This document shows, one piece after another, positions 1 through 9,804 of a stretch of DNA of 49,337 nucleotides. The translations under genes were made by a program, and so were the position numbers. Source of the DNA: Acidiphilium sp. PA (GTDB lineage: Bacteria > Pseudomonadota > Alphaproteobacteria > Acetobacterales > Acetobacteraceae). Location: the NCBI RefSeq assembly GCF_026191915.1, contig NZ_JAIMBY010000021.1:1-49337 (forward strand). The letters run 5' to 3'. Position 1 is the first letter of the stretch, and each line of letters opens with the position of its first letter. The notes beneath the pieces were generated by a model. The model had not been told where the DNA came from. It was given only the letters and a program-made list of their open reading frames with translations, and searched no databases.

Positions 1-136
1 TGGATCAACCGAAACCGGCGGCTCGCGAAGGACTTCGAGGCCACGATCGAGAGCGTCGAAGCCTTCCTCTACGCCGCGTCCAGCGTCATCCTGCTACGAA
101 GGTTGGCACGTTGATGAACCGATTCGAAATGGACTC
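1..136 (+). mobile_element. IS5-family element, 3' end (partial)
   Basis: The window opens inside a transposase frame (1-114) that ends in WINRNRRLAKDFEATIES and a closing LLRRLAR, the usual C-terminus of IS5-family (IS1031/IS427-like) DDE transposases. The element probably ends at 136: the complement strand reads GAGTCC inward from there, and the adjacent 137-139 (tga) would be the 3-bp TNA-type target duplication. The left end lies outside the window. It truncates the yhaN-like gene, whose frame runs into it. The family call rests on the C-terminal signature; the exact boundary is inferred. Confidence 0.75.
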
Positions 137-1263
137 TGAGGTCCGGCGGCGATGATCAGATCATCTGGCTCTGCCGTATCGGCGCAGCCGATCCGGTTCA
201 AGATCTGACGAATTCTAAGGTCCGCCGTCTCCAGCTCGGTTTTCCGGAGCGGGATATCGGCCGCGGCTGTGATATGTCGAGCCCGAAGTTCGCTCAAGGC
301 GGCAATCGCGCCGCCGGCGTCGAGTGCCGTTTGATTGATCGTGATGGACTTGAGGACCGTGGTCAGGTTTGCTGTGTCAACTGCGTTGATGGTCAATTTC
401 GTGGCGAGTTGGACCTCGTCGTCCCGCAGACCGGGTAGATCGGTCTGCCATTGCGGAGGTACGGCGGGCAGATCGGCAAGCGGGGCGAGTTGTGCACGAA
501 GCCGGTGCAGGGCGGCAAGGCGTGGTTGGGCGGCGAGCAGGCGTTGGATTTCCGCCTGGCGCGAGAGGATGGCGGATCGATTGTTCAGCGCGGTATCGTA
601 GCGGCTGCGCAGGAGTTTACGTTCGGCCCGGAGCCGGGCGTATTCCGTGGCCAGCACGTCGATACTGTCGCGTTCGGTCTTGAGTGCAGCCAGTTGCTGC
701 TTGAGGCCATAGAGCTCATGGGCACGTGTGCCGGGCCGATAGAAGCGGTCGGCGGTTTCCCGCACCGCCGCAATGCTCTGGCTAAGATCAGTGACGCCGG
801 CACTGGCCGCGTAGAGGAGTCGGCCGACATCGCCCCGGCTGGCGATGATATCCTCCCCGCCGCTTTCGAGACTATCGTCATCGAGCGAGAACATCGCCCG
901 ATAGGACTCGCGGTCGATCGAGCCGAGATCACCGCGCAGTACCGAGTCCGACACCGGCTGTCCCGCCCCATTCAGCAGGCTATTCTGCTGGGATTTCACC
1001 CTCATGAGGTCATGCACCCCCGCGTTCAGGGCGAGTGTGGCGCCAATGCGCATCGTGCGGTTGTCATGGATAAAATTATAGCGCGTGCGCACTTCGATAC
1101 CGAACAGCAGATCGAGAAAGGCGGCGAGCAGGGTTGATTTGCCTGCCTCATTCGGACCGTAGATCAAATGGATGTCCGGTTGGCCTCCAACAAGCGTGCC
1201 GAAATCGATCATGCGATCGGTGAATTTGCCGAAACGCATGAGGTTGAGGCGATCGATGCGCAT
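137..1263 (-). pseudogene. YhaN-like AAA ATPase, 3' truncated by IS5
   Basis: The start ATG (1263-1261) shares one base with the stop of the upstream yhaO-like gene (TGATG), so the two are translationally coupled. The product opens like YhaN/SbcC-type SMC-like ATPases: MRIDRLNLMRFGKF, then Walker A GPNEAGKST at residues 36-44, a RYNF element, and a long helical region rich in Arg, Leu and Glu after residue 180 that would enter the coiled coil. Family members are about 1,100 residues with Walker B and signature motifs at the far C-terminus. Only about 375 native residues remain before the IS5 end, after which the frame reads a few IS-derived codons. Without the second half of the ATPase head it cannot form a working nucleotide-binding fold, so I call it a pseudogene. 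Confidence 0.8.
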
Positions 1264-2549
1264 CAGGTCCGCCCGGCCTCGGTCCCGGCGTGCAGCCGCG
1301 CCAGGACATCGGCGATGCCTTCATCGGCGAGGGCGGTTAGGGCGGCGTCGAGCCCGGCTTCGTCATCGCCGAATGCTTTTCGGCATTCTGGCGGCAGTTG
1401 CGCCAACAATTCCTCGGCGATTTCGGCGATTTCGGTGCCGAAGGCGGGCGTGCCGATGATCCTCGTTTCGATGAGGCTGCGCAATTCCGTCAGCGGATGA
1501 TCGGGAGCGGCCGGACCGCGATCGGGCATCGTGCAGCCGATTTCGACGGATTCAACCCAGCACGTGCCGATGGTCTCGCATACCCTGTCCAATTCAGTGC
1601 GCATCACGTCACGATCTCGCCGGATCAGCCAAGCCAGCGGGGTCTGCCCGGTCAGATATAAGCGAGCGACCAGATGCTCGGCTTTGACAGTGCTCCTGGC
1701 GGCTGCCAAAGTGCGACTAAATCGACGGATCAAGTCAGGCCATTCGGTGAGCGCCGTGACATCAACGGTCAGTCGTTCGAACTGGGCGACGCTGGTGAAG
1801 CGCTCCTCGATGGTCAACCGACGATCGTCGTGGATCGTCACAAGAGTTACCGATTTCGCGCCGGCCTCGCCGATATCGCGTCCCTGCGGAATGCCCGGCA
1901 TGACAATGGTACTGGTGTCCGCCCGCGAATCGACCGAACGTAGATGAATGTGGCCTAGCGCCCAGTATTCGAAACCGGTCGCGCGCAGGTCCGCGATGCT
2001 GCATGGCGCATAGCGATCATGACCGGCGGCACCTCCCAGGCTTGTGTGAAGAATTCCGATGTTGATCGATCCGGCTACTGCCGGCTTGTACTTGCCGAGC
2101 AGACTCTCAGGTGCGTCCGGCTGCGCGAAGCTGACACCGTGGATATGGATCGGAACGTCGACGGCCGATCGCTGGACAGGGACCGCCTCGGCATGGCCGC
2201 GATAGAGTTTCACACTATCGGGCAATACCAGCTCGGGCGTGATCTTGGACAGCGCGTCGTGATTGCCACGAATGACGAAAGTGCAAATTCCGGCTGCGTG
2301 AAGGCGACCCATCTGGTCTGCGAGGAAGCGCGCAGTCTTCATCGAGGTCTGGCTGCCGTCGTAAAGATCGCCGGCGAGGACCAAAGCGTCCACCCGTTCT
2401 TCAAGACAGGTATCGATGAGCCGGACGAACGCCAACCTTGTGGCGGTGCCGATCAGGTCCGCTAGCGCAGGATCACGAAGGGCCAGTGATCGCAGAGGCG
2501 AGTCGAGGTGAATATCAGCGCTGTGTATGAACCGAAACGCCAACTTCAT
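1263..2549 (-). CDS. YhaO-like DNA repair exonuclease (SbcD/Mre11-type metallophosphoesterase)
   Basis: 428 aa. All calcineurin-like phosphoesterase motifs are visible: SADIHLDSP (Asp12, His14), LAGDLYDG (Asp61), RGNHDAL (Asn96, His97), ILHTSLGG and GHIH. It is expected to be a Mn-dependent nuclease working with the SMC-like YhaN ATPase on DNA ends. The ATG at 2549 follows a good ribosome binding site (AAGGAGAG directly upstream). The yhaN partner begins on its last base but is cut by an IS, so this subunit is probably orphaned. The family is well known; loss of function in this copy is an inference. The C-terminal half carries the capping region seen in YhaO. Confidence 0.88.
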   Translation of the reverse strand: MKLAFRFIHSADIHLDSPLRSLALRDPALADLIGTATRLAFVRLIDTCLEERVDALVLAGDLYDGSQTSMKTARFLADQMGRLHAAGICTFVIRGNHDALSKITPELVLPDSVKLYRGHAEAVPVQRSAVDVPIHIHGVSFAQPDAPESLLGKYKPAVAGSINIGILHTSLGGAAGHDRYAPCSIADLRATGFEYWALGHIHLRSVDSRADTSTIVMPGIPQGRDIGEAGAKSVTLVTIHDDRRLTIEERFTSVAQFERLTVDVTALTEWPDLIRRFSRTLAAARSTVKAEHLVARLYLTGQTPLAWLIRRDRDVMRTELDRVCETIGTCWVESVEIGCTMPDRGPAAPDHPLTELRSLIETRIIGTPAFGTEIAEIAEELLAQLPPECRKAFGDDEAGLDAALTALADEGIADVLARLHAGTEAGRT

Positions 2550-2965
2550 CTCTCCTTCGTCTACTTCGGTTTATCTTCATGTACCGACTGAAATTTCTTG
2601 TGAGGACTCGTAATCTTCTGCACGGTAGTGGTGTTTCTTATAGGTTGGTTGGACGCGGCAGTGATGGAGTTACTTTGGTTAGATTTCTCATCTTCAGATA
2701 GCCGGTACGATCCATGAGCGTCAATGCAACTTTAGTTGCGATTCAGTGAGATGCAATGTTTTGGCGTGCGCAGAAAAAATTTTGGCGTCCCTACACCTAA
2801 TGGTGGACGCGGTGGGGAATCTTTAAAATCACCCTACCCACGGCGATGGGAATTTTTTCGAAAAATGATCCCATCGCAGTGAGTAATTTTTTCCATAGTG
2901 GTACCGCAACGAGATTGTCATAACCGCACGTTAATTTATAACTACGTCCATGTCTTTTTCTTACT
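2550..2965. other. Gene-free, AT-rich leader with several hairpins
   Basis: No convincing gene. The stretch upstream of the yhaO-like gene becomes AT-rich after 2,750. It contains a perfect 14-bp inverted repeat GCAACT-tt-AGTTGC (2726-2739). It also holds an inverted repeat with 8-bp arms CGATGGGA/TCCCATCG (2844-2851 and 2869-2876) enclosing a second palindrome of A/T runs around TCGA, and an interrupted GCGTCC/GGACGC hairpin near 2,785-2,815. The promoter of the yhaO-yhaN pair should lie here, but I cannot pick -35/-10 boxes with confidence. Confidence 0.5.
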
Positions 2966-3053
2966 CTAATTCTTGGTAAGATCTCGTTATAATCTTGCTA
3001 TAATCTTGCTATAATCTTGCTATAATCTTGGTAAAATCTTACTGAAATCTAAC
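2966..3053. repeat. 11-bp tandem repeat array (about 8 units)
   Basis: Three perfect copies of TATAATCTTGC occupy 2988-3020, followed by TATAATCTTGG (3021-3031), TAAAATCTTAC (3032-3042) and TGAAATCTAAC (3043-3053). They are preceded by degenerate units CTAATTCTTGG (2966-2976) and TAAGATCTCGT (2977-2987). The strict 11-bp period puts every copy on nearly the same face of the helix. It sits directly before the decayed IS1380 transposase frame. It could be an iteron-type protein-binding array or a slippage-expanded microsatellite. Confidence 0.85.
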
Positions 3054-3063
3054 TCACATCGGG

Positions 3064-3451
3064 GTTACCTGAAGAGTCGCGAAGGTTGCAAGAAAGTCTC
3101 CGCTGTGTTCGATGGTGGACGGGTGACTGCCAACGGCGGGATCTTGATTCTGGGGGCGGTGAAAGCGCCGCTCGGCTTTGCAGCAAGGTTCTGGGGGAAT
3201 TTTCGATCCATGGGACCCTCGGCTCACCACTCATAGCGCTGCCAATATCCTACGGGCACGCATGCTGGCTATCGGGGCGGGTATGAGGATCGCGGTGACC
3301 TTGATCAAGTATGAACCGATCCAGGCTTCAAACTGGCCTGCGGACAACTGCCTGACAGAGACACCGATCGGTGGTCGCCGCCAACCATCTCGCGCTGGGG
3401 AAATAAGTCGGATCTGTGCGCGATGATCATCCGCATGAGCTACGCCATGAA
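3064..3451 (+). pseudogene. IS1380-family transposase, decayed N-terminal part
   Basis: Reading across two frames gives the conserved start of IS1380 transposases: VSAVFDGGRVTANGGILIL, LGFAARF, then after a frameshift DPWDPRLTTHSAANILRARM, LAIGAGYED, DLDQV-TDPGFKLACGQLP and PTISRWGNKSDL. Each piece matches the family pattern (FDGG...DGG, DPRDPARVVHS, DILRARVLAI, GYED..D, DP.FKLACG.LP, PTVSRWEN). Several frameshifts and stops are present, and the DDE catalytic core is missing after about 3450, where a long palindrome begins. This is clearly dead mobile DNA. Confidence 0.75.
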
Positions 3452-3508
3452 GCGTATTCCGTTGATCGCGATCGACCGGAATAGATGATCGCGATCAACG
3501 GAATACGC
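3452..3508. repeat. Perfect 22-bp inverted repeat with 13-nt loop
   Basis: The arm at 3452-3473 (starting GCGTATTCCGTTGATCG) is the exact reverse complement of 3487-3508, with a 13-nt spacer. It marks the point where the IS1380 remnant stops. The perfection of the arms beside decayed sequence suggests a recent arrival or an active site, for example a small palindromic element or the joined ends of another transposon. Confidence 0.85.
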
Positions 3509-3713
3509 AGACACCCTTCCGCGAAATCCCAAACTACCCCACCAACGGGGTCCTCTTTCAACGCCGAGTCATAACCGGTCAAAGTCGTGGCTCCTGCGAT
3601 GGAGCCAGACCCTACCCGGTCGATCACGGCCAGTCAGACAGGTCTCGAAAGAAACCCGTTCCTGGGTGAAATCCAGCTCGGGTTATTCCCTCACAGAACC
3701 CCACCCGGGGTTC
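3509..3713. terminator. Short gene-free stretch with terminator-like hairpin
   Basis: No gene is visible. At 3695-3714, touching the stop codon of the giant helicase gene, there is an 8-bp stem AGAACCCC/GGGGTTCT with a 4-nt loop. It could end transcription of the minus-strand defence block, but no U-tract follows on either strand, so it is only a candidate terminator. Confidence 0.4.
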
Positions 3714-6700
3714 TTATCCTGATTGTCGCGCATTCTCATGATGATTGTTGCGCGGCAGGAAATGTTTTAGCGCATCTTCAATCCGCCTGCGTGCAGACGC
3801 GCTGAGTCGTCGAACCTCAAAAAAGCGGGCGATCTCGACGATGGTATCGCTTTCACTGCCAATATGGTTTGCCGCGGCAGCCAATTCGGCGAACGCAATG
3901 TCATCAATCAAACGGATGTCATCTGCGCTATCGGGCCGACGGCAGATTTGCCAGCCGGAGGCCGACGCGGAGTTCTGCCAAACGAAGGTCCCCTCATTGG
4001 CCACATCGGTTACGTGGTACGAACTACGCGTAATTCGCATAATGCGTTCGCGGATAACGCGCCCGGCGCGTTGGAACCCGTGAGCCCGTGCTATCCGCTG
4101 AATGAGGGACGATTCGGAAATTGGTGCCTCGACTCCAAGAATATGCTCGATTAGGCTGGACAATGTTTGGTCATAGGTCGACTCGTAGAACTGTTCGGGT
4201 TTGAGTTGTTCACTGAAAATGGTGAGATCCGCGAGTCGGTATCGGGGCGATATGGAACTTGGTTTGCCCACCGCGCGTGAGAACTCAACATCACGCGCAG
4301 GGGAAAACTCCGGGTCCCGGGAATCGATTCCCGCAATTTCAACCTCGGGGTTTGGGACTTTCGAAATGGATGCGCTGCTGGTGTCCAACGCTGCAGTCGC
4401 AGGCTCGTCCGCCGATTCTGCTGCGAGACCGACATATCGCGCCGCTTCAACGGCGGCGCGATCGTTGGCAAGGTATTGCTGAATGGCTCGGTGCAGTCGA
4501 TCGGCAGCTCCTTGCTTATCGACCCACCAGTCGGTCGACCAGATACGAAGTAGCTTCCATCCCAGATCTTCTAGGATGGCTGTCCTGATTTTATCACGAT
4601 CCCGCGCTGTAGCGGCGCTATGATAAGTTGCGCCATCACACTCGACGCCAACGAGATAGTCCCCGGATCGATCGGGATGGATGATGCCGAGATCGATCCG
4701 GAACCTGGAGACTCCGACCTGAGGCACGACGACCCAGCCGCGTTGTCCCAACTCGCGGGCTACGGCGGTTTCGAACGGCGATTCGTAATCGCCAACCGAT
4801 CCTCGAACAGCGGTGACTAGTGCGCGCGGCCCGCGCTCGGCGAATTCGAGAAAATGTTTGAGATCGGCGATTGCGCGTGCGCCGGTGCGGTTTAGATCAA
4901 TCATGGCAGGGCCAAACGATGTGAAGATGATCATTTCTTCCCGTGCTCGGGTCAGTGCGACATTGAGTCGTCGCCAGCCCCCCGCAGCATTCAACGGCCC
5001 AAACGACATCGCCATGGTCGAGGAACCTGCTTCAGTCGGCCCAAAACCGACACCAAGCATGATAACGTCACGCTCGTCCCCCTGAACCGTTTCGAGGTTT
5101 TTCACCACCACCGGTTCGGCAAGGTCATCAGCGAAATGTGCTTCGAGGGCTGGATTTTCACGTCTTGCCTTGTCGAGCAGATCTTCAACCAATCGCTGTT
5201 GCTCGGCATTCAGAGTGATGATGCCTAGCGTCCAGCCACGCGCGATGAAATCCGGATCGGTCAGTCGAGCAACTGCAGACTCGACCAGGGCGCGGGCCTC
5301 GACCTGGTTGGTTCGCCCCGCGCCGCGCGCATACGCGCCATCGACCCGCTGCCAAGATACCGCGCTAGGTCGGGTCTGCGGTGCCGGAAACGTGACCAGC
5401 CGATTTTCATAGTAACGATGATTAGAAAACGTGATCAGGCTTTCATGACGGCTGCGATAATGCCACGTTAGACTGTGTTGCGTGACACCTGCGGCAAGAC
5501 ATTCGTCAAGAATGCTCTCCATATCTGCCCCGCCGTCGTCATTGCCCTCGTCGCTTTTACGCGCGAAAAAGCTCGTTGGCGGCATTTGGCGCGGATCGCC
5601 AGCAATCACGACCTGTCTGCCTCGCGCCATCGCACCGATTGCATCCCATGGCGCGATCTGCGAGGCTTCGTCGAAGATGACAAGATCGAACAGTGCCTGA
5701 TCGGGCGGCAAATATTGCGCGACTGACAAGGGGCTCATCAACATGCAAGGCGCAAGACGCGTAAATGCGTCGCCCATTTCGCTGGCAAGCTGCCTGATCG
5801 GTTTATGAGCCCGTTTGAGTTGGAGCTGATGTCGCAGTACGCCGTAACCTCCTCCCTTGCTGGCAGTCGCCTTGTCCGGGATCAACCCACACAGTTTCGC
5901 CTTGATGTAGCGGACCGACAACGCCGCTAGATTGTGATCGAGACGACGAAAGGCCTTCACCTTGTCCAAGTGGTCGGTCGCGGCAAAACGACGGAGATCA
6001 GGCTCAGCATCGATCTCGCCGCTCGCAAACCAATATGCGTAGGCCGTTTCAAAGCACGATTGAGCCGTTTCCGGCGATATCTGATCAGATTCTATCGCTG
6101 CAACAACAGGAGATAAGCCAATCGCAATTGCTTCATTGCGCGACCGCTGCCAGTCGGTCCAAGGTTTGAGGCGACGGGCAACGCTGATGACGGCCCGTGC
6201 GCTGTCACGAAGTGCAGCGAAGGTTTCGCCGTCACGCAATTCACCCCCTCTTATAAAAATCTGGGCCTTGCTTTCGCAGTCTTGCGCTGTATCCGACAAA
6301 CGCCCAACTGCACGGCAGATCGGTCCATCCGGTGCCAGCAGATCGTTGCCGTCAGACAGCAAAAGTGAAAGCGTTTGGCGGAGTTGTGTCAGCGCCGGTA
6401 AGTCGCTGGCTGCGGCTGATGTGGCCAACCGCAGTGCTTCGACGACGTCCACCCCGGCTTGTAAATGATTGAGATCCGTCGCGGTGCCCTTCCAACTCGA
6501 AACATTCGCGAGCGCCGAGGTCATCCCATCAAGCGCAGCGAGTTCGTGCGCCATTGCTTCAAGACGAGGAAGGTCCTTGGCTGGGTCGGGTGGTGCGGAT
6601 GTGCCTCCGACCGTCGCCAGCGTCTGCATCACTTTTTTCCGAACAGCGCCTTTAAACAAGAAAAACTTCTTGCTTGCGGCTATCCATTCGGCATTTAGCG

Positions 6701-9611
6701 CGGCATGGTCGATCCGCCGTGCAGCTTCAGTTGCGTAGCCTGTCGAGAGGGTTGCTTCGATCTCACGATAGCGCTGTAGGCGCGTCGTCGCCTCACCCAA
6801 CTTCGACATCAATTCAGTGAATTGCGGTGCGAAAGCAAAGCTCAAATCGTGGCCATGAGCTTTAGGCAACAGCATGGCGAGACGTAGCCAAAGACCAAGT
6901 TGCGCACTGGTGTCGGTGATCGGCTCAAGACCAGTCGCGGCAGCGAAGCTCTCGCATGCTTGGCGCAAATTGCTTTCAGCAATGATGAACGCCCGTGCCG
7001 CTTCCACAACCGCGTCCTGCCAAGCGTTCGACCATTCCTGCTTCGCCAGATTGCCGAGTGCGGTTGGCACATCGAGGACTTCGCAGCGTGCGAGGTAGAG
7101 GCTCCGCACCGCTTCACGCATTGCTGCCAGTTCTACTGAACTATGATGACAATCGGGGGGAAAGACCAACCGCGGCGTCATCTCGGTCCAATCGCGCACG
7201 ACGCGGCCGATCGCGCCATGCAACGTCAGTCCGTTCGCATGTGGACGATGCAATAAGTTGACGATCCGGTTCAATTCGTCGCGCAGTCTTTTGACTTCTG
7301 CTGCTTCACGTACCCACATTTCGGCAGCCATCTGGTCCCGCGTGGTCCAGGCGACATCGAGTTGGCGCAGCACTTCGGTCTTGGTTGCTTTCGCCGAATG
7401 CAATTCCAGGCAGAACGATCCAAGCCCAACCGTCGTAAGTCGCCGTTGCACCACCTCCAACGCTGCCATTTTTTCAGCGACGAACAACACGCGACGGCCC
7501 CGGGCGAGGTTATGGGCAATAATGTTGGCGATGGTTTGCGATTTGCCGGTACCAGGTGGCCCATCGAGCACGAAATCATGACCCTCGCCGGATGCGACGA
7601 TCGCAGCAATCTGAGAACTGTCCGCCGGCAGCGGGATGAAAAGATCTGCTGGATCTGTACGCTGGTCGAGTTGCTCCGGGCGCGGAAACTCTCCCGTCGT
7701 GGGAAACGCCTCCTGACCCCGCTCAATCAGATGACGCACGACCGGGCTCTCCTTCAACAATTCCGCGCGATCGACCAAATCCTTCCACATCAGATATTTT
7801 GCAAAGGAGAACGTACCGAGCACCACGCTGGGAACGACCTCGAATCCCGTCATATCGCGGATTGCCGTTCGTACCGTAGTCCAGATTGCCGCAACATCGA
7901 TGCCGCTGCGATCTTCTGGCAACGCCCCAGCCAGAGCCGGTATGGTCAAGTCGAAATCCTGGCGCAACAGTTCAAGCAGCGTCAGATTAAAGCAAGCTTC
8001 ATCCTCGTGCCTTGTCATAATGACTTTCGACACGGCACTTTTCCGTTCAAGCCGAACCGGTACCAGCAAGAGTGGTGCCTGATAGAATCGTTGCTCAGTT
8101 GGTGATTTTCGCCATTTCAGAAATCCCAATGCCAAAAAGAGCGTATTGGCTCCACCCTCGGCAAAGTCAGCTTTGGCCTGGCGGAACAGTTCGATCAGCG
8201 AGGTGTCGAGCTTTCCCTCCTCGCCCTCGGCCAGAATCTCATTCCGCGCCAGCGCTTCGGTTGCCAGCTCGGTGCGCAGATTCTCGTTGGTTTGTGTCGC
8301 GTAGAGTTTTTCATCGCGCCCGCCTGGCTGCAAATCAGGCATCGCGACGATCCGGATTTTCTTTCCGTCGGCCAATTGATCTTCGAGCAGGGCCGGTTCC
8401 GGGCAGATCAATCGGATGAATTTGGCACTTGCCGGCACGTTGAGTAGCCGATTCGCAGTCGTGAGATTGAGCAATTTGCGCTGCCACTGCACAATGCGAT
8501 CGGAAGGACTAAGTGTCGCATCCGGCTCTAAACCCTCCGCATCGAAGTCCGGCAAATTCGGCGGCGCCTCCAAACCCTCAAACGCTGCGGATGCATCGGG
8601 CTTGGAAGGTTGGGACGGGTCAGCCATTGCGGCCAAGGGACGGATACGCTGCATCCGCGCACGAGCAATGTCGATCGCCATTTCAAATGGCGCTTCGGCA
8701 TCCTCGGCGAGCTGGCGACGTCCCTGAGCGATTGCAGCAGAGAGGCCGGGTGGGTGCGCATTGGCAGCGAGGGTCGTTTCGAACACAATCAACTCATCGA
8801 GGTCGAGTCGCCTGCGTAGGGCGGCAGCCTCGCCGGTTATCAGGCTCGGCATCACCCCGGGCTGCAACCATACACCGGTAAACGCATGGCCACGTGTGAG
8901 GATAATCATCGGATTCAGACGCGCCTGCTCCAGGGCTGCAGCGAACAGCACGGTCGTATCGAGGCAGGTCGCAACGCGTCCTTGCAGGATTGCGCCGGGC
9001 GATCGGACTTTCTGACCCTGCTGCTCGAAACTGGCCGGCGGTAACGCGTAGCTGAGCCGCAATTCGCATACCGCAGCCCATATAGCCGCCACCAGTTGCC
9101 ATACCCGTTGGCGCGATTTGCTTTCATACCCATCGATCGCATCTGGTTTGCCCGAGCGCCGCAGCACGTCCGATGCAGCCTTCAGAACCCGGTCGATCGC
9201 CGGGTCGTTCGGCATCACAAATGCTGGCAGCAGTTCCGCCATAGAGCCGATCCCGCCCCATTCGGTACGGGCGAGCAGATCGATCGGATATGACATCACC
9301 GCGAGCTCAGCTTCGTCCTCGATCAGGCGCAGCGTGATCGTCCCGGTTATGGCTTCATCAAGCACTCCCAGAAATGCGGCGTTAAGCGCAACATCACGAT
9401 CCATCACCTGTCGCGTATCGCCAGGGGCAAGATGAGAGAGTGCCCACATACGCGGCGCAAACACCGGGGGATCGGCGGTCAGCGTGAGCTTCAGGTTCTG
9501 GTGCGAGATCGTGCCCTGATTTACAATCGACAGCTCGCGCAACACCGGCACAGCATTTTGGTGTGAGGCAAAGCCGATTTTGGTCGCAACGATCGCTCGA
9601 ATTTCAATCAT
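3714..9611 (-). CDS. Giant DUF4011/SF1 helicase/Vsr-like nuclease/DUF3320 protein
   Basis: 1965 aa. Domain order: an N-terminal beta-rich region (1-115); a transglutaminase-like segment with GRVATCLDTTVLF (Cys216) and RGHAFTGVW (His242); DUF4011 (about 370-620, WQRKLLNLTTANRLLNV); and an SF1 helicase with Walker A GPPGTGKS at 684-691. The split helicase continues far downstream with VIFDEASQIAPWDA (motif II), GDPRQMPPTSFF (III), a QGDERDVIMLGVG segment and NVALTRAREEM (VI). A Vsr/DUF559-like nuclease follows (RIDLGIIHPD, GVECDGATYHS, RDRDKIR, LGWKLLRIWS), and DUF3320 ends the protein. Proteins of this architecture occur in defence islands. It starts 242 bp downstream of the RelE-helicase gene. 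All helicase and nuclease motifs look intact. Whether the transglutaminase-like part is catalytic is unknown. Confidence 0.9.
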   Translation of the reverse strand: MIEIRAIVATKIGFASHQNAVPVLRELSIVNQGTISHQNLKLTLTADPPVFAPRMWALSHLAPGDTRQVMDRDVALNAAFLGVLDEAITGTITLRLIEDEAELAVMSYPIDLLARTEWGGIGSMAELLPAFVMPNDPAIDRVLKAASDVLRRSGKPDAIDGYESKSRQRVWQLVAAIWAAVCELRLSYALPPASFEQQGQKVRSPGAILQGRVATCLDTTVLFAAALEQARLNPMIILTRGHAFTGVWLQPGVMPSLITGEAAALRRRLDLDELIVFETTLAANAHPPGLSAAIAQGRRQLAEDAEAPFEMAIDIARARMQRIRPLAAMADPSQPSKPDASAAFEGLEAPPNLPDFDAEGLEPDATLSPSDRIVQWQRKLLNLTTANRLLNVPASAKFIRLICPEPALLEDQLADGKKIRIVAMPDLQPGGRDEKLYATQTNENLRTELATEALARNEILAEGEEGKLDTSLIELFRQAKADFAEGGANTLFLALGFLKWRKSPTEQRFYQAPLLLVPVRLERKSAVSKVIMTRHEDEACFNLTLLELLRQDFDLTIPALAGALPEDRSGIDVAAIWTTVRTAIRDMTGFEVVPSVVLGTFSFAKYLMWKDLVDRAELLKESPVVRHLIERGQEAFPTTGEFPRPEQLDQRTDPADLFIPLPADSSQIAAIVASGEGHDFVLDGPPGTGKSQTIANIIAHNLARGRRVLFVAEKMAALEVVQRRLTTVGLGSFCLELHSAKATKTEVLRQLDVAWTTRDQMAAEMWVREAAEVKRLRDELNRIVNLLHRPHANGLTLHGAIGRVVRDWTEMTPRLVFPPDCHHSSVELAAMREAVRSLYLARCEVLDVPTALGNLAKQEWSNAWQDAVVEAARAFIIAESNLRQACESFAAATGLEPITDTSAQLGLWLRLAMLLPKAHGHDLSFAFAPQFTELMSKLGEATTRLQRYREIEATLSTGYATEAARRIDHAALNAEWIAASKKFFLFKGAVRKKVMQTLATVGGTSAPPDPAKDLPRLEAMAHELAALDGMTSALANVSSWKGTATDLNHLQAGVDVVEALRLATSAAASDLPALTQLRQTLSLLLSDGNDLLAPDGPICRAVGRLSDTAQDCESKAQIFIRGGELRDGETFAALRDSARAVISVARRLKPWTDWQRSRNEAIAIGLSPVVAAIESDQISPETAQSCFETAYAYWFASGEIDAEPDLRRFAATDHLDKVKAFRRLDHNLAALSVRYIKAKLCGLIPDKATASKGGGYGVLRHQLQLKRAHKPIRQLASEMGDAFTRLAPCMLMSPLSVAQYLPPDQALFDLVIFDEASQIAPWDAIGAMARGRQVVIAGDPRQMPPTSFFARKSDEGNDDGGADMESILDECLAAGVTQHSLTWHYRSRHESLITFSNHRYYENRLVTFPAPQTRPSAVSWQRVDGAYARGAGRTNQVEARALVESAVARLTDPDFIARGWTLGIITLNAEQQRLVEDLLDKARRENPALEAHFADDLAEPVVVKNLETVQGDERDVIMLGVGFGPTEAGSSTMAMSFGPLNAAGGWRRLNVALTRAREEMIIFTSFGPAMIDLNRTGARAIADLKHFLEFAERGPRALVTAVRGSVGDYESPFETAVARELGQRGWVVVPQVGVSRFRIDLGIIHPDRSGDYLVGVECDGATYHSAATARDRDKIRTAILEDLGWKLLRIWSTDWWVDKQGAADRLHRAIQQYLANDRAAVEAARYVGLAAESADEPATAALDTSSASISKVPNPEVEIAGIDSRDPEFSPARDVEFSRAVGKPSSISPRYRLADLTIFSEQLKPEQFYESTYDQTLSSLIEHILGVEAPISESSLIQRIARAHGFQRAGRVIRERIMRITRSSYHVTDVANEGTFVWQNSASASGWQICRRPDSADDIRLIDDIAFAELAAAANHIGSESDTIVEIARFFEVRRLSASARRRIEDALKHFLPRNNHHENARQSG

Positions 9612-9804
9612 TAAATCTTCCTGGTATCAATCGTCACTCAATGACGTCAGGTTAGCACGAAGCAGGTCGATATCCGCAACAGATTCAGAGCGGACCGAGC
9701 AGTGTCGGGATCGCGATCAGATTTACCCCCACATTTTCGTTGCCACCTGACGGCCGTTCAATCGCGCGTGAGGCAACAGGATTTTCAATTGTCTTATCCC
9801 AATC

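Noticed and set aside
451-1137. Long open frame on the plus strand
   Set aside because: It is antisense to the yhaN-like gene, lacks any conserved pattern, and arises from GC-rich codon bias.
2966-3053. CRISPR array
   Set aside because: Repeats are only 11 bp with no spacers, and there are no cas genes in the window.
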